Positions 1 through 11,199 of a stretch of DNA of 64,000 nt are shown here, piece after piece. The notes beneath the pieces were generated by a model. That model ran no database searches and had not been told where the DNA came from. It saw only the letters and a program-made list of their open reading frames with translations. Made by a program: the position numbers and the translations under genes. This stretch comes from Sweltsa coloradensis. Lineage: Eukaryota > Arthropoda > Insecta > Plecoptera > Chloroperlidae. Each line of letters starts with the position of its first letter. Within the stretch, counting starts at the first letter, position 1. Location of the stretch: positions 248,001 through 312,000 of the forward strand of contig JAMZAV010000101.1 in NCBI GenBank assembly GCA_024449915.1, written 5' to 3'.

Positions 1-355
1 TATACATGAATGAAGAAGTTGTGGCCATTGCAAGCCACAAATTGACCTGTGGGTAGTTTCTATGACCACAACTTTTCAGTCATTTGAACTCTCAGTGTTT
101 TAGTTTGTCAATGTTGTATAATTTATAAAAAAAACTTAGTCAAAGAAGATTTGAGTCCTTACTTTTGATTCGGGTAACCTGAGTACCAGATGTCATCTCT
201 GCAATCTACCCCTTCTAGACTACGGTAATAATCAGCAATATCACCATACATCAAGGTAGGCACAATCATACTGGCATGATAAAATGGCTAGTGTAAGAAA
301 CACAACCAATGGTCTGTTTTAGAGAAAGTGAGACAACAAACCTATTACCACCATC

Positions 356-922
356 TAAATAAAATAAATAAATAAAATAATAAATAAATTGTATTTAGAG
401 TCTATCCACTCAGTTACATAACTGATTTTCAGTGGAGGACTTTAAATCAAAGCGACCAAGCCAACCCTGTAGGCCCCGACGCAATCGACGAGTGAGCGAT
501 AACCAACCAAAGATCAATATTTTTTTTTAATAGGAAATATAGCAATCAGTGGTATGGACAGTGCGAACACCCGCGAATCAACGCCAGAATCAACAAGGCC
601 GATTCAGAACAACTCTGAATTTACTATGTGCTTCGTTGCTAGGACGGCTCCAAAGTCACCGTTTACAAACTCCTAAGACAAGAACTGATGGACTTAAGTC
701 CAAATCAGAAGTTAAAAAACTACTGACTTTAGCGGGAATCGAACCCTGGACCTTCTGCATTGGAAGCAGATACGCTAACAACAAGACCAACGAGCCACAC
801 AACAAGACCAACGAGCCACACACAAGACCAACGAGCCACACAAAGACCAACGAGCCACACAAAGACCAACGAGCCACACAAAAGACCAACGAGCCACACG
901 AAAAGACCAACGAGCCACACAT
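356..922 (-). repeat. tRNA-derived SINE, copy 1
   Basis: The minus-strand head carries RNA polymerase III promoter-like signals: an A-box-like TGGCTCGTTGGTCT and a B box GGGTTCGATTCC around a possible anticodon arm. The tail at the low-coordinate end is AT-rich (AATAAATAAATT). The body matches the copies at 15376, 15846, 28570 and 58536/62431. This copy is longer than the others because its head end is expanded into a tandem array. Short reading frames across it are chance. Confidence 0.85.
778..922. repeat. Minisatellite made from the SINE head end
   Basis: Seven to eight tandem copies of a 17-21 bp unit (AAGACCAACGAGCCACACA, with varying A runs). The unit is the outermost part of the SINE head, the segment containing the A-box-like motif. 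Other SINE copies have it once. It is followed by a (TA)n run at about 928-951. Confidence 0.9.
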
Positions 923-955
923 CTAATCTATATATATATATATATATATAATAAT

Positions 956-1968
956 AATCACAATCTAGTTAAGATGCTGCAACAGCTGTCATCAAAATAC
1001 CATCATCATAATACTGTAATGGCCCATTCACAATGTACATCGTTGGAACGTAGACCCAGAACATGCATGTTTAGTTTACAGGAATGTTGTGTACTACCAT
1101 TAACTATGGGTACATAGTAAGATTTTACGTTAACGTGGTGTAGTCTCGATTGTTTGCAAATTCAAACTTCTACATTACAGTGTTGGCAAACAAAGGATTC
1201 AACCAATCACAGACAAGCCACTATTTGATAACATAAAGATTTCAGATTTCCATATGGCTCTGTAGTCTGAACTATAATTTGTGAGTTTTGTTTTTGTTTA
1301 GTAAGGACTTTTTAGATTTTTTTAGATTGACATCAAATTTGTGAACGATTGTTTTTTTTTTAAGTGTTCATATCAAATGCATAATGTATTTTTTTGTTGC
1401 ATTACTCGGAATGTATTGTGACAAAATACATTGCCAGAATCAACATACATGTGAAGATTTCACTTACAGATGCCTTATATTACTGCAGGACACCACAGTA
1501 CACATACATAAGGCACAGCCACATAACCTAATGACTACTTCACAACTCAACCACGTTCCAGCAACATGAACAAGGCTCAAGGTATTCGAGGAAACAAGAG
1601 AATGTAGATAGCGCGCGCGTTCGTCAATATGGCCGCTCGTTCGGACGGCATAGGCGCAATACTTGTAATAACGTTGAAAACATTGTGTTTGAACGCATAT
1701 TAAAAGCGGTTTTACGCTTTAAAATGGTAGTTAATACACTTAGTTAGTATTCGAGCCATTATGGATTGGAGAAGGGTCGCGGACATTTATTGAGGGAGAA
1801 TTAGTTTTTAATGCAAACCAAATCATCTTTGTGGTTGCACAGGCAATGATGGCAAAACTATGAATGTGTGGCCTACAGTGATGTGACTGGTCAGTTGTAT
1901 GAATGCGGAGAGGTGTGTGTTTTGGTTTTATTTAATAAAATCAAAATAACACGGCCAAATGGTTAAAT
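956..1968. other. No gene recognised; short CpG-rich patch
   Basis: No conserved coding sequence or element is recognised. A CpG-richer patch at about 1608-1660 surrounds an ATGGCCGCTCG start context, but that frame closes after about 23 codons and nothing recognisable follows. Confidence 0.3.
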
Positions 1969-1969
1969 A

Positions 1970-2734
1970 CTAGGAAAACGCTTAAGTCCCGCCGCGTTGT
2001 TGGATGAGCGTAATTGGTGCATTGAGCTGCCATGTGTTATGCAAATTTTCTGTTGTTCTGTGGAAAAATCATTACTAAGCTGATTTTTTTTTTAATTAAA
2101 TTAAATTAAATTAAATTAAAAATTAACTTCAATTTTTTAATTTATGAACCGTAATTGTTTTAAAAAAATCGTAAAATTGCGATTTTTATAAGAAATAATT
2201 TCTCGATTGCGCTCAAATTTAACACTAATATATTAATTCATAAAATTAAGGTTCTGCAAAAAAATCATTACAATCGGATAAAGCATGTATGTGTTATAAG
2301 TCAAAGAATTGTTTAAAAAAAGAAAAAACCCGTAAAATTTCGATTTTTATGATAAATATTTTTTCAATTGCGCTCAAATTTCACAAGAATATCTTAATTC
2401 ATAAAATAAAGGTTCTGTGCAAAAATCATTAAGATCGGATAAAGCATGTAGGTGTTATAAGTCGAAGAATTTTTTTAAAAATCGAAAAAAATCGTAAAAT
2501 TGCGATTTTCATGAGAAATAATTTTTCGATCGATTTTTCCCCCCGTGCAGTTCTTCGTTCAGAGATTTCATAGACCTCCATAAAATTTCATCGTAATTGG
2601 AGTATTGGTTTAGCCGGAATCGTGTTCACAGACACACAAAAATACAAAAAAAAAGAAAAAAAAAAAAACATTCCGGATTTTTTTCTCCAGTGTAGTGAAA
2701 TGGAATCTTCGCTTCGCTCGCTACGCTCATCCAA
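1970..2734 (+). mobile_element. Foldback-type repeat, copy A
   Basis: Starts CTAGGAAAACGCTTAAGTCC and carries GTTGGATGAGCG near the left end. It ends ...CTTCGCTCGCTACGCTCATCCAA, so TTGGATGAGCG is inverted at the two ends. The interior holds a conserved core (CGGAGTATTGGTTTAGCC-like) followed by an A-rich stretch. The same architecture recurs at 2861, 57044 and 57543. A (TTAAA)n run lies near 2095-2120. Superfamily unknown. Confidence 0.75.
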
Positions 2735-2860
2735 AAATCACATTCTGCTATTTGCTTTAAAAATAACACAGTTTATTCTATTCTTACTTCTTAGTCACAT
2801 TTCACTACAAACTTGCCGATAAAAACAAGTTAAAATGAAACAATACTTGCAATATATATA

Positions 2861-3340
2861 CTAGGAAAACGCTTAAGTCCCGCCGCGTTGATGGATGAGC
2901 GTAATTTTTTTTTAAACGAAAAAAGCGTAAAATTGCGATTTTTTTAATAGATAATTTTTCGATTACGCTCAAATTTCACACGAATATATAAATTCATAAA
3001 ATTAAAGTTCTGTGAAAAAATCATTACAATCGGATAAAGCATGTAGATTGTTATAAGTCGAAGAATTTTTTAAAAAATCGAAAAAAATCGTAATATTGCG
3101 ATTTTCATGAGAAATAATTTTTCAATCAATTTTTCCCCCCGTGCAGTTCTTCGTTCAGAGATTTTATAGACCTCTATAAAATTTCATCGCAATTGGAGTA
3201 TTGGTTTAGCCGGAATCGTGTTCACAGACACACAAAATACAAAAAAAAAGAAAGAAAAAAAAAAAAAAAAAAAACATTCCGGATTTTTTTCTCCAGTGTA
3301 GTGAAATGGAATCTTCGCTTCGCTCGCTACGCTCATCCAA
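2861..3340 (+). mobile_element. Foldback-type repeat, copy B
   Basis: Same start (CTAGGAAAACGCTTAAGTCC) and same end (CTACGCTCATCCAA) as copy A, 126 bp downstream in the same orientation. It is shorter because much of the left interior is missing. Confidence 0.75.
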
Positions 3341-3594
3341 TAAAACAAATCTTCTGATTAAATAGTGCTAGTATTGTGATTCCACTTTTTACCTTCTGCA
3401 GGAGCAATCACTAGGTGGTTTATGCAAGATAAAACTGGGGTGCCTTTTTTTGAAATTTACAATTTACTATGGCTTTTATTTTAGGTAATACGATTGATTA
3501 TATCACTGTATTGCAATGCGAGAAATGCGAAAATACAATAAAAATGTAATGAAATCATAAATTGCAGAAAAGCATGTCTAAATAGAACGGTAAA

Positions 3595-3682
3595 AAAACC
3601 CGACAGAACGTAGATTTGAACTGTCGACCTTTCGAATAGAACTCAAACGAGCTACCCCTTTATGCCACAATGCACAGTGATC
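3595..3682 (-). repeat. tRNA-like SINE head (second family)
   Basis: On the minus strand an A-box-like TGGCATAAAGGGGTAGCTCG is followed about 40 nt later by a B-box-like AGTTCAAATC and then a T-run. This resembles a tRNA-derived head but lacks proper acceptor-stem pairing, so it is not called as a functional tRNA. It is unrelated to the SINE at 356. Confidence 0.35.
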
Positions 3683-3699
3683 TTAAGAGCTATTAGCCT

Positions 3700-5940
3700 G
3701 TGTTAGGCGGTATCGTCGATGAACGTACGACGAACAGTGCATTATTATTTGTTAGGCTGACCTTACGATTGATTTTACACTCCGTAATAAAAAAATCACA
3801 GCCAGTAAAAGCTTCGCGCAAAACCATTCAAATTCACATTAAAATACCAACACTTGTAGCCGTGTAGGCCCATTAAAGTGTCCGTCCCAGGACAATTATT
3901 ATAACAAGTGTAGGCCTAAATTATAAATGTAGGTACCGAGTAGGACTATTGGGCTAAATATTTAGAACTGTCATAATGATTATATATTGGCGTATTTGAA
4001 TTTATGTAGGATATTCCTAGTTTGAGAGTGTCAGGACTCAGGACACCGGCTAGACACACCAAGTAAGTCTACCAAAAAGTTTTATTTTACCACAACACCT
4101 TTAAACGTTTTGTGCATAATATAAAATTGCCAGAAAAATAACTCGCCGGGAGTATAAGCATATTAATCAGCAGAACAATGTTGTTTAGAGACCGCGAAAG
4201 TACAGACTGTAGACACACATGTGTTTAGTGATTGGTTTCGCAATTAACAGCACCCTTTTCCACTCATTCCTCATTTTGTATCATTCGGAAATAAATGAAA
4301 GTATATATTATCTGTTTTCTTTGATGAGCACTGTGGCACCGAACATTATTTCTTTGCCTTAGGTCGGGATATATTTGAGAAACCCCTACCTCTTGCATGA
4401 TGTTCCGCGATCAGTACCCCCGAAATAATAGTTCGCGGTTCGACCACTTGGCTGCGCTAGTGTTCCTTGTTTTCTCGAATAAACAAACTACGTACAGTAA
4501 TAACAATGTCACTAGTTGATGTGACAATAGAGACAAACTACTGCATAGGAAGTCACAACTGAATGGCCAACCAGTGAAATATATTATATTCATTTAGCAT
4601 TCCAAATTGCGAAGAAATAAAAACTCAACTGCATATATCAGTCACGTCACGAGATGGCACATTTTCATTTCTCATTGGATTCAATCCACTGCTTCAAAGG
4701 CATTGCATTACGACTCTCTCAAAGCAGTAAATAATCTCTACGACATAACAGAACCGCCACCTTTGACATTCTTTGTTATTACCACAATAAGCCTACTACT
4801 AATTTGGATACAAGAACATCTTGCTTGATTACTATCTCAGAGATTATGATACTCAATGAGACGGATATCATTGCTTTTATGGATTAGGAATAGGGTATTA
4901 AACTATCAAGCTGGCTATAAGATTGAAACATGTACAATTTTGTAAAGGAGTAGTAGATACACTTTGATTGAAATTGGAAGGTACACTTTATTCTGAATAT
5001 CACTTTTATTTGTTTAAATATCAATAGTACAAAAAGTTTGCTTCAATCAACAGATTTCAACAAAAATTAAAAATCACACAAAACTTAACTTATTATATTC
5101 GAGATCTGAATCTAGGGCCTCTCAGATTATGAACCGAGCGAACAGTTGACTGTGGAATCTTCAGTCCAGCTTATTCGACGAGATCTTCAATGACTCCTCG
5201 ACTGAAACTTGACCCTTGAACACACAAACGCGTTACTTCGTACTATATTAAACTGCACAGTTACCAAGAACCTCCCATCTGTGAGTGTGAAGCGGAGGAG
5301 AAACAATAGTCAATATGAATTACGAGCATTACAGGAAGCACAAGAGACCCAAGTTTTACAACTACTATACTAGTAGGCCTATACAAACAAAAAATAGAAA
5401 GGTAACTGTGCTGTGAATATAGATTACAACACAATGAACAAGTTGCAATTTTGCTCATCGACATATTGAGTTGAGTCTTCTTATATAGAAATCAATCAGT
5501 AAATACAAAATAGGAAACCGTACTACTAAAGCATGTAATCAATACTATCGGAAGAAACGTCAAACATTTTGTAAGAAACATTGTGAACAAAATGTGACTG
5601 GGTGTTATTCAAGGTCAAATTAAAGCCACTGAGTTGTTGGCACAATAAATAAGTAATTTTGCAAGGTTCAACGGGCACCACGTGCTCCATAATCATCTTA
5701 TCTTGTACATTTAATTTGGTATTTGGAAAACGTTTAAAGAAGATAAGAATTATATAATAAAATGGCATGAGGGCAATGTGTATGGTATGCAAAGGTGTAC
5801 AACTGTTCATCCAACCACAATTTGAGAATCAAGATTTTTGATTTTGGCAACAATAGTACACAAAATGTCTTACAATGTATGTGATACAAAATTATACTTT
5901 CAGCAATAATGGTTATGTTGATAGAAGTATGCCAATCGGC
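3700..5940. other. No gene or element recognised
   Basis: AT-rich sequence. The short open frames (for example 4411-4593, 4607-4828 and 5261-5464) show no conserved motif or convincing splice structure. Confidence 0.4.
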
Positions 5941-6281
5941 TGGGATATATAGTGTTAGGATAGGATCCAACAGCTTACCTTTGAAGTGTGATGGAAGCTG
6001 CCGAATTTTTAGAAGTTTTAAAGTTACAAAGATATATACAAAACACATAAAAACGAGACGTTTCGACACGAGGTCTTGATCACTCAGGAGAAAGATGGCC
6101 ACTGACTATACTAATCAAAATGGCGGCTAAAGACTAAAAACTAAAAACTGAAGGCCACTGACTGAACTAGTCAAAATGGCTGCTAAAAACTAAAAAACTA
6201 TGTACAGTATATTTACAAGGTGCTGTTGGGGAGGAATAGTGACAGATGTAGGTGAAGGTGAAGGGTGGGAGAGAGCTGGTC

Positions 6282-6715
6282 CTATCGAATGTTGATGTTA
6301 GGAGGCAGCCTGGATTTTGTGATCCACTGGTGTGCTAACTCCCATCTTCTCAGTTCACCTGGGTTGCAGCTGGCTGGGAGTGACTTGACCACTTTGGTTG
6401 TGTAGCACACGTTGAAAGCCAAGTTGTGGGATGCTGCATGTCGAGCCACTGGTTTGTCCATGGTACGGTTTTTAGTGTCCTGTCTGTGACCATTCATGCG
6501 CGATCTTAACGAGTTTCTGGTTAGGCCTATGTATTCGGCAGGACAACGTTTGCATTTAAGTTGGTACACCACATTGGTGGTTTTGCAAGTGTTGTGCTGT
6601 CGAATGGGGTAGGTCCTGCCAGTGGCCTGGGCACTGAAGGTCGTTGAGGGTTGATGAATGTGGCATGTCAGACATCCATTTCCCCCTTTACAAGGAAAGG
6701 AGCCGGCTGGTTCCT
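6282..6715 (-). pseudogene. GIY-YIG endonuclease domain of Penelope-like element, left arm
   Basis: Open frame that reads CLTCH, then TGRTYPIRQHNTC, then VVYQLKCKRC, then EYIGLTRNSLRSRMNGHR, and ends LPPNINIR with a stop at 6282. Penelope-like retroelements carry this C-terminal GIY-YIG nuclease after a CxxC-containing linker, where it makes the nick for target-primed reverse transcription. Here the catalytic Tyr pair and the Arg of the motif are visible. The reverse transcriptase domain is absent. The frame also runs upstream through the spacer into the right arm (a start at 6797), but that part is an artefact of the palindrome. The domain is intact, but with no RT it is a dead copy on its own. 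Confidence 0.85.
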
Positions 6716-6739
6716 GCCGGAAAAAGGAAGCTTCCGAGA

Positions 6740-7172
6740 AGGAACCAGCCGGCTCCTTTCCTTGTAAAGGGGGAAATGGATGTCTGACATGCCACATTCA
6801 TCAACCCTCAACGACCTTCAGTGCCCAGGCCACTGGCAGGACCTACCCCATTCGACAGCACAACACTTGCAAAACCACCAATGTGGTGTACCAACTTAAA
6901 TGCAAACGTTGTCCTGCCGAATACATAGGCCTAACCAGAAACTCGTTAAGATCGCGCATGAATGGTCACAGACAAGACACTAAAACCGTACCATGGACAA
7001 ACCAGTGGCTCGACATGCAGCATCCCACAACTTGGCTTTCAACGTGTGCTACACAACCAAAGTGGTCAAGTCACTCCCAGCCAGCTGCAACCCAGGTGAA
7101 CTGAGAAGATGGGAGTTAGCACACCAGTGGATCACAAAATCCAGGCTGCCTCCTAACATCAACATTCGATAG
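6740..7172 (+). pseudogene. GIY-YIG endonuclease domain, right arm, frameshifted
   Basis: Mirror copy of the left-arm domain. It reads the same way through MNGHRQDTK. A run of five A in the left arm is four A here (near 6981-6986), which shifts the frame and gives an early stop near 7104. The ancestral stop is at 7170-7172. The left arm is therefore the better record of the parent protein. Confidence 0.85.
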
Positions 7173-7990
7173 GACCAGCTCTCTCCCACCCTTCACCTTC
7201 ACCTACATCTGTCACTATTCCTCCCCCAACAGCACCTTGGTAATATACTGTACATAGTTTTTTAGTTTTTAGCAGCCATTTTGACTAGTTCAGTCAGTGG
7301 CCTTCAGTTTTTAGTTTTTAGTCTTTAGCCGCCATTTTGATTAGTATAGTCAGTGGCCATCTTTCTCCTGAGTGATCAAGACCTCGTGTCGAAACGTCTC
7401 GTTTTTATGTGTTTTGTATATATCTTTGTAACTTTAAAACTTCTAAAAATTCGGCAGCTTCCATCACACTTCAAAGGTAAGCTGTTGGATCCTATCCTAA
7501 CACTATATTTCAGCAATGGTGGGTAGGTTTAATTCAACAGCAAACACTACTGCACAGTATGAAAGTAAGAACTTTTAAAGTAGAAGAGTTTTAAAATTTA
7601 CACTAGAAGGCGAAACCACAGAACATTACAAATAATTATCTAGCCCATTGCCTGAATTTTTGTCAGCAAATCTGCTGCCTTCCTCATTGCATGCTACAAA
7701 GTTGAGAAGAAATAGCACAGTTGGCAGTTAAATGTTTTTTAACCCATTGTGCCACAAGTTAAAAGGGAATTTGTTTGTATCCTACGGAAGCAGTCATTTA
7801 AGAAAATTGCTATAATTTTAGGTTGGAGTGGGTCTCCTGGCCTATGCCTAGGATTAAATTATTCTTTGGATGCCATTTGTAGTTTGTTATTTGGTTGATT
7901 AAACCATTTCAAATAAATCATGTTAGGCCTTACACTACCTGACCACCACCAATACACCAATCACCATTTACCACGTTGTTTTGCTTTTAC

Positions 7991-8174
7991 CTAGGCCTAA
8001 AATAGTTTTTATCACTTGCTGATGTGCACCTTCTCTTACTAAGTTGCTCAAATCACTATCGACTTTCGATGCACCATTCAACAATATTTGGTCGATAACT
8101 TTATCACGTATCGCATTATGTCTAGCCATCATTAACAAAACAACAACAAAAATACAAGTGGACAGGATAGGCAA
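7991..8174 (-). CDS. Possible exon of an unrecognised protein
   Basis: An open frame on the minus strand reads MARHNAIRDKVIDQILLNG and continues as a helical, polar sequence (SDLSNLVREGAHQQVIK). It ends at a GTAAAAG donor-like site at 7990. Composition looks more protein-like than the neighbouring frames. However, no second exon was found, the family was not recognised, and a transposon-derived or chance origin is possible. Confidence 0.2.
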
Positions 8175-8249
8175 ATCAACTGAACAAATGGAAAGACTGT
8201 TTTATTTCATAGATGCTTCTGTAAATTGTTTGAATGGAAAATGTTCCTG

Positions 8250-10460
8250 AACTTAATCGGAAAATTTGGAAACTAGATGTTGTCCACACTGCATTAATAT
8301 ATAGTTCCGTTCAGCTATTGGTAGGGAACCTAGAAACTAAGTTTAAAAAACTCAAACGAAAACAGAACTAAAGTAAACACGAGAAATTACCCACAAACAT
8401 CAAGATCAACCGCTATCTTCACGAGAATTTACCGGTTTTATAGCGCAATGGGATAAATAACAGTAGTTTACTTCATTAAAAGAATGTTATTGTTTGATTT
8501 TTGTTCACTACAGAAAGGGTTACTATCAACAATTGCTATACTAAACTAAACGGCACAAGATTATTTCTCGATTAGGTTAGTCAGGAAACACTCCCGTAGG
8601 TGTAATTGTTTTTAATTTCTAAATTGTTGTAAATAAAGACACAAGATCAACTTTGACTAGCTTGACTTAAATGGCCAATCACTGTTTTGTTTTATGTTTG
8701 AAAAAACCCTTGTGTCCAAAACATAAAAGGTTTGGTATAGAAATCTAAAGACCCTGGTTCTTTCAACTCAAACAACTGCTCTATAAAAATAAAAATGGCT
8801 TCAAAAAAACAAATTGTTATATACAATAATAAATATATAGTATTGTACAGTAAATATCAGCAGGCAGGCACCTAAAATGTTGAAATAGACCTTCCCCCCT
8901 CCCAATACATTTTCTTTTGATTAAAGGATTGACACAAAAGTTCACTTCATAACTATTTATAGGACAGGTCTATTCGGAGACCAGACTATTCGTAAATTAC
9001 ATAATACTAGCATGTTGTATTGAAACTAACACAGTGAATGTTATGAAACTAACTAGTATACAACACCACGAGCTTCTACAGAAATACCATTTATATATAA
9101 AAGCAGCATAAATAAGCCACTTCTAAATTAATATGAAAGTGCAATTCATTACCAAGGTACAGTCGTTACCACTTTACACTTACTAAGCACTTCAGATTTA
9201 AAAAATTAAATGTAGTTTGTTTTACTCTTTGCTCAAAACAAACTACTAAGAAGGTATTTATTTAGTACAAGGCAATCTCGATCGGGTAGGATTTTTTAAT
9301 TTGTGGTTTGTTTTGAATGTTTTTTAGTTTTAAGTTTCAACTTTCAATCAAAAATACAGTAGCCCCTAGCTATTATGAAAGCTCAAAACAATATGGCTAC
9401 ATTTCACTAAAGTTGTGAAGCCTAGGTCAATTGTGTTCATATTTATCTAACACTCCTTGGTACCACTTGCGACAACAAGCTTACTAACTCATGTAGGCCT
9501 CGATATAAACGTAAGTAACACACCACACATACAATACTTCAGATGGTATACCTACAATATAATCAAGCACACCATTTATTATTGTTGCCATTAATCAACA
9601 GCCTATAAAGAACAACGATAACATCACATAGGTACGTACTGGTGCACCTGTGCTCTTTATGCATACAGTGAAACATTTTAACTTCGCATTTGATTACCAT
9701 TTCAAAACTTTTTCACTGGCACCCAGTACTCCTAAATAATAAAATCACAAATATTGTAGGTAATGACTAATGATTAAGTATTTTGATTATGAATTAGTAG
9801 AATACCAAGCGTCCGTTTATTATCTAGCCCGAGTCCAAACTGGCCAGTTAATGTGTCATGTAAACATTCATGTTGCCCTAGTGCTACAGACGTAAACAAC
9901 AATGTGATCGCGCTACTTGTGATATAGTAACGAATTAACACATCTTAGGTGTGGAAATATTTCAAAAAGAAAATGAAATAGGAAAATGTGCAATACAAAT
10001 TTAGTCAAACAAAAACGCTTTTGGCCCAATTTTCTTACCAATTATCCACTTTATAAAATAATATTTGGTATAGGTCTTATCCTAAATACCGAGTGTAAAT
10101 ATTTCATTTTAATAAAATGTCAAATATCATGTTTTATATTGAAACTCACTCAAAACACAACATAATTTAAAACCTTTGACTGAACTAAACTATTATGTAA
10201 ATTGTAAATTATGAAAATAATTTAAAACCTTTGACTGAAATTTATGTAAGTAATATTCTGCTTCTGCTCAGAAAGAGTGGATCTGCAACTCAAACCCCTA
10301 TCAGAGACCCTATCGAGATGAATTCATTGTTTTATTTGAACATACTTCCTTTCACGTCCTCTATGCCTTAATCTTTCATTATCAAATTAGTATATTGCTT
10401 TTCTTCATGCAGCCACCAACGGATTTTAAATAAACTGTTAGAATCCATTATCCTTTCCAC
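8250..10460. other. No gene or element recognised
   Basis: AT-rich sequence without a conserved coding signal or recognisable repeat. About 10140-10240 has a short local duplication (AATTTAAAACCTTTGACTGA twice). Confidence 0.4.
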
Positions 10461-10464
10461 TACC

Positions 10465-11196
10465 CATTCAATTTCACTGACCCCTCAAAAAATTTAGCTC
10501 CAATGTTTTTTTGTTTGTTTGTTTTGTTTTTTGTTTTTTTGTCTGTTTGTTCGCACGATTCCGGGCAAACGGCATAAGCGATCTTGATGAAAATTGAAGG
10601 GGACCTTCGAAATCTCTGAACTTAGACGTGCCACGTTTTTGGGTACAATCAAAGAAATATTTCTCATGAATATCGCACTTTTACGATTTTTTGTGCAATA
10701 TTTTCGTGACATTTGGGCCGAATATGACCAAACGGGTGGGGCTACAAAGTTCATATTTACATGGATATTAAGTTTATGGTGATGTCGTACCTTGTGAAAA
10801 AAAAAGTCGAAAAAGTTAATCAGAATCCATCAAATAAACGTACATTTACGATTTTTTTTCGATTTTACGTGCAATATTTTCGTGACATTTGGGCCGATTC
10901 TGACCAAACAAGTGGGGCTACAACGTTCATATTTCACATGTGACATTAAGGTAATGGTTATGTATTGCTTTTTGAAAGAAAAACTTGTAAACGTTAGCCA
11001 GAATCCATAGAATAAAGGTTTTAATGTGAGTTTTTTTAGGTTTATAATAACAATTAAGAAGTAACAATCGAAACAAGACAACAATCACCCACAATGCTTT
11101 CACAAAGCACTTGCAAAGGAAAAGTGGTCCCACACAAACTAAAAACTTACAAAAACGCTCATCCATCAACGCGGCGGAACTTTAGCGTTTTCCTAG
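10465..11196 (-). mobile_element. Foldback-type repeat, copy J
   Basis: Reverse-oriented member. The right edge reads (on minus) CTAGGAAAACGCTAAAG then TTGATGGATGAGCG. The interior contains the subfamily core found at 43203, 49584 and 53801 (CATTTGGGCCGA, CCAAACGGGTGGGGCTACAA, GAATCCATAGAATAAAGG). That core occurs about twice in this copy (near 10700 and 10890), so it is internally duplicated. The terminal CGCTCATCCAA block at the far end is lost. Confidence 0.7.
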
Positions 11197-11199
11197 TTT

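Larger units (their letters stand above)
5948..7507. mobile_element. Inverted pair of Penelope-like element 3' halves
   Basis: Two arms of about 768 bp (5948-6715 and 6740-7507) are near-perfect reverse complements around a 24-nt spacer. Each arm holds, from centre outward, the end of a Penelope-like reading frame with a GIY-YIG domain and a shared 3' untranslated region ending GGTAAGCTGTTGGATCC. The copies are head to head with 3' ends outward and share the same 5' truncation point. I noticed a 1-nt coding indel and a few small indels in the 3' part. No target duplication directly beside the arms was found. Confidence 0.85.

Noticed and set aside
747..771. tRNA gene in the SINE head (possible CCA anticodon)
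   Set aside because: T arm and anticodon-like arm are present, but the acceptor stem does not pair and the unit recurs as a dispersed SINE.
778..922. Short direct repeats resembling a CRISPR array
   Set aside because: Repeat units abut with only 1-4 nt differences and have no unique spacers. It is a minisatellite derived from a SINE head in an animal genome.
549..926. 125-codon open frame
   Set aside because: Translates the SINE and its minisatellite. No conserved protein motif, and the same repeat elsewhere is not open.
1631..1703. ATGGCCGCTCGTTCGG start in a CpG-richer patch
   Set aside because: Only about 23 codons before a stop. No donor site with a matching exon downstream.
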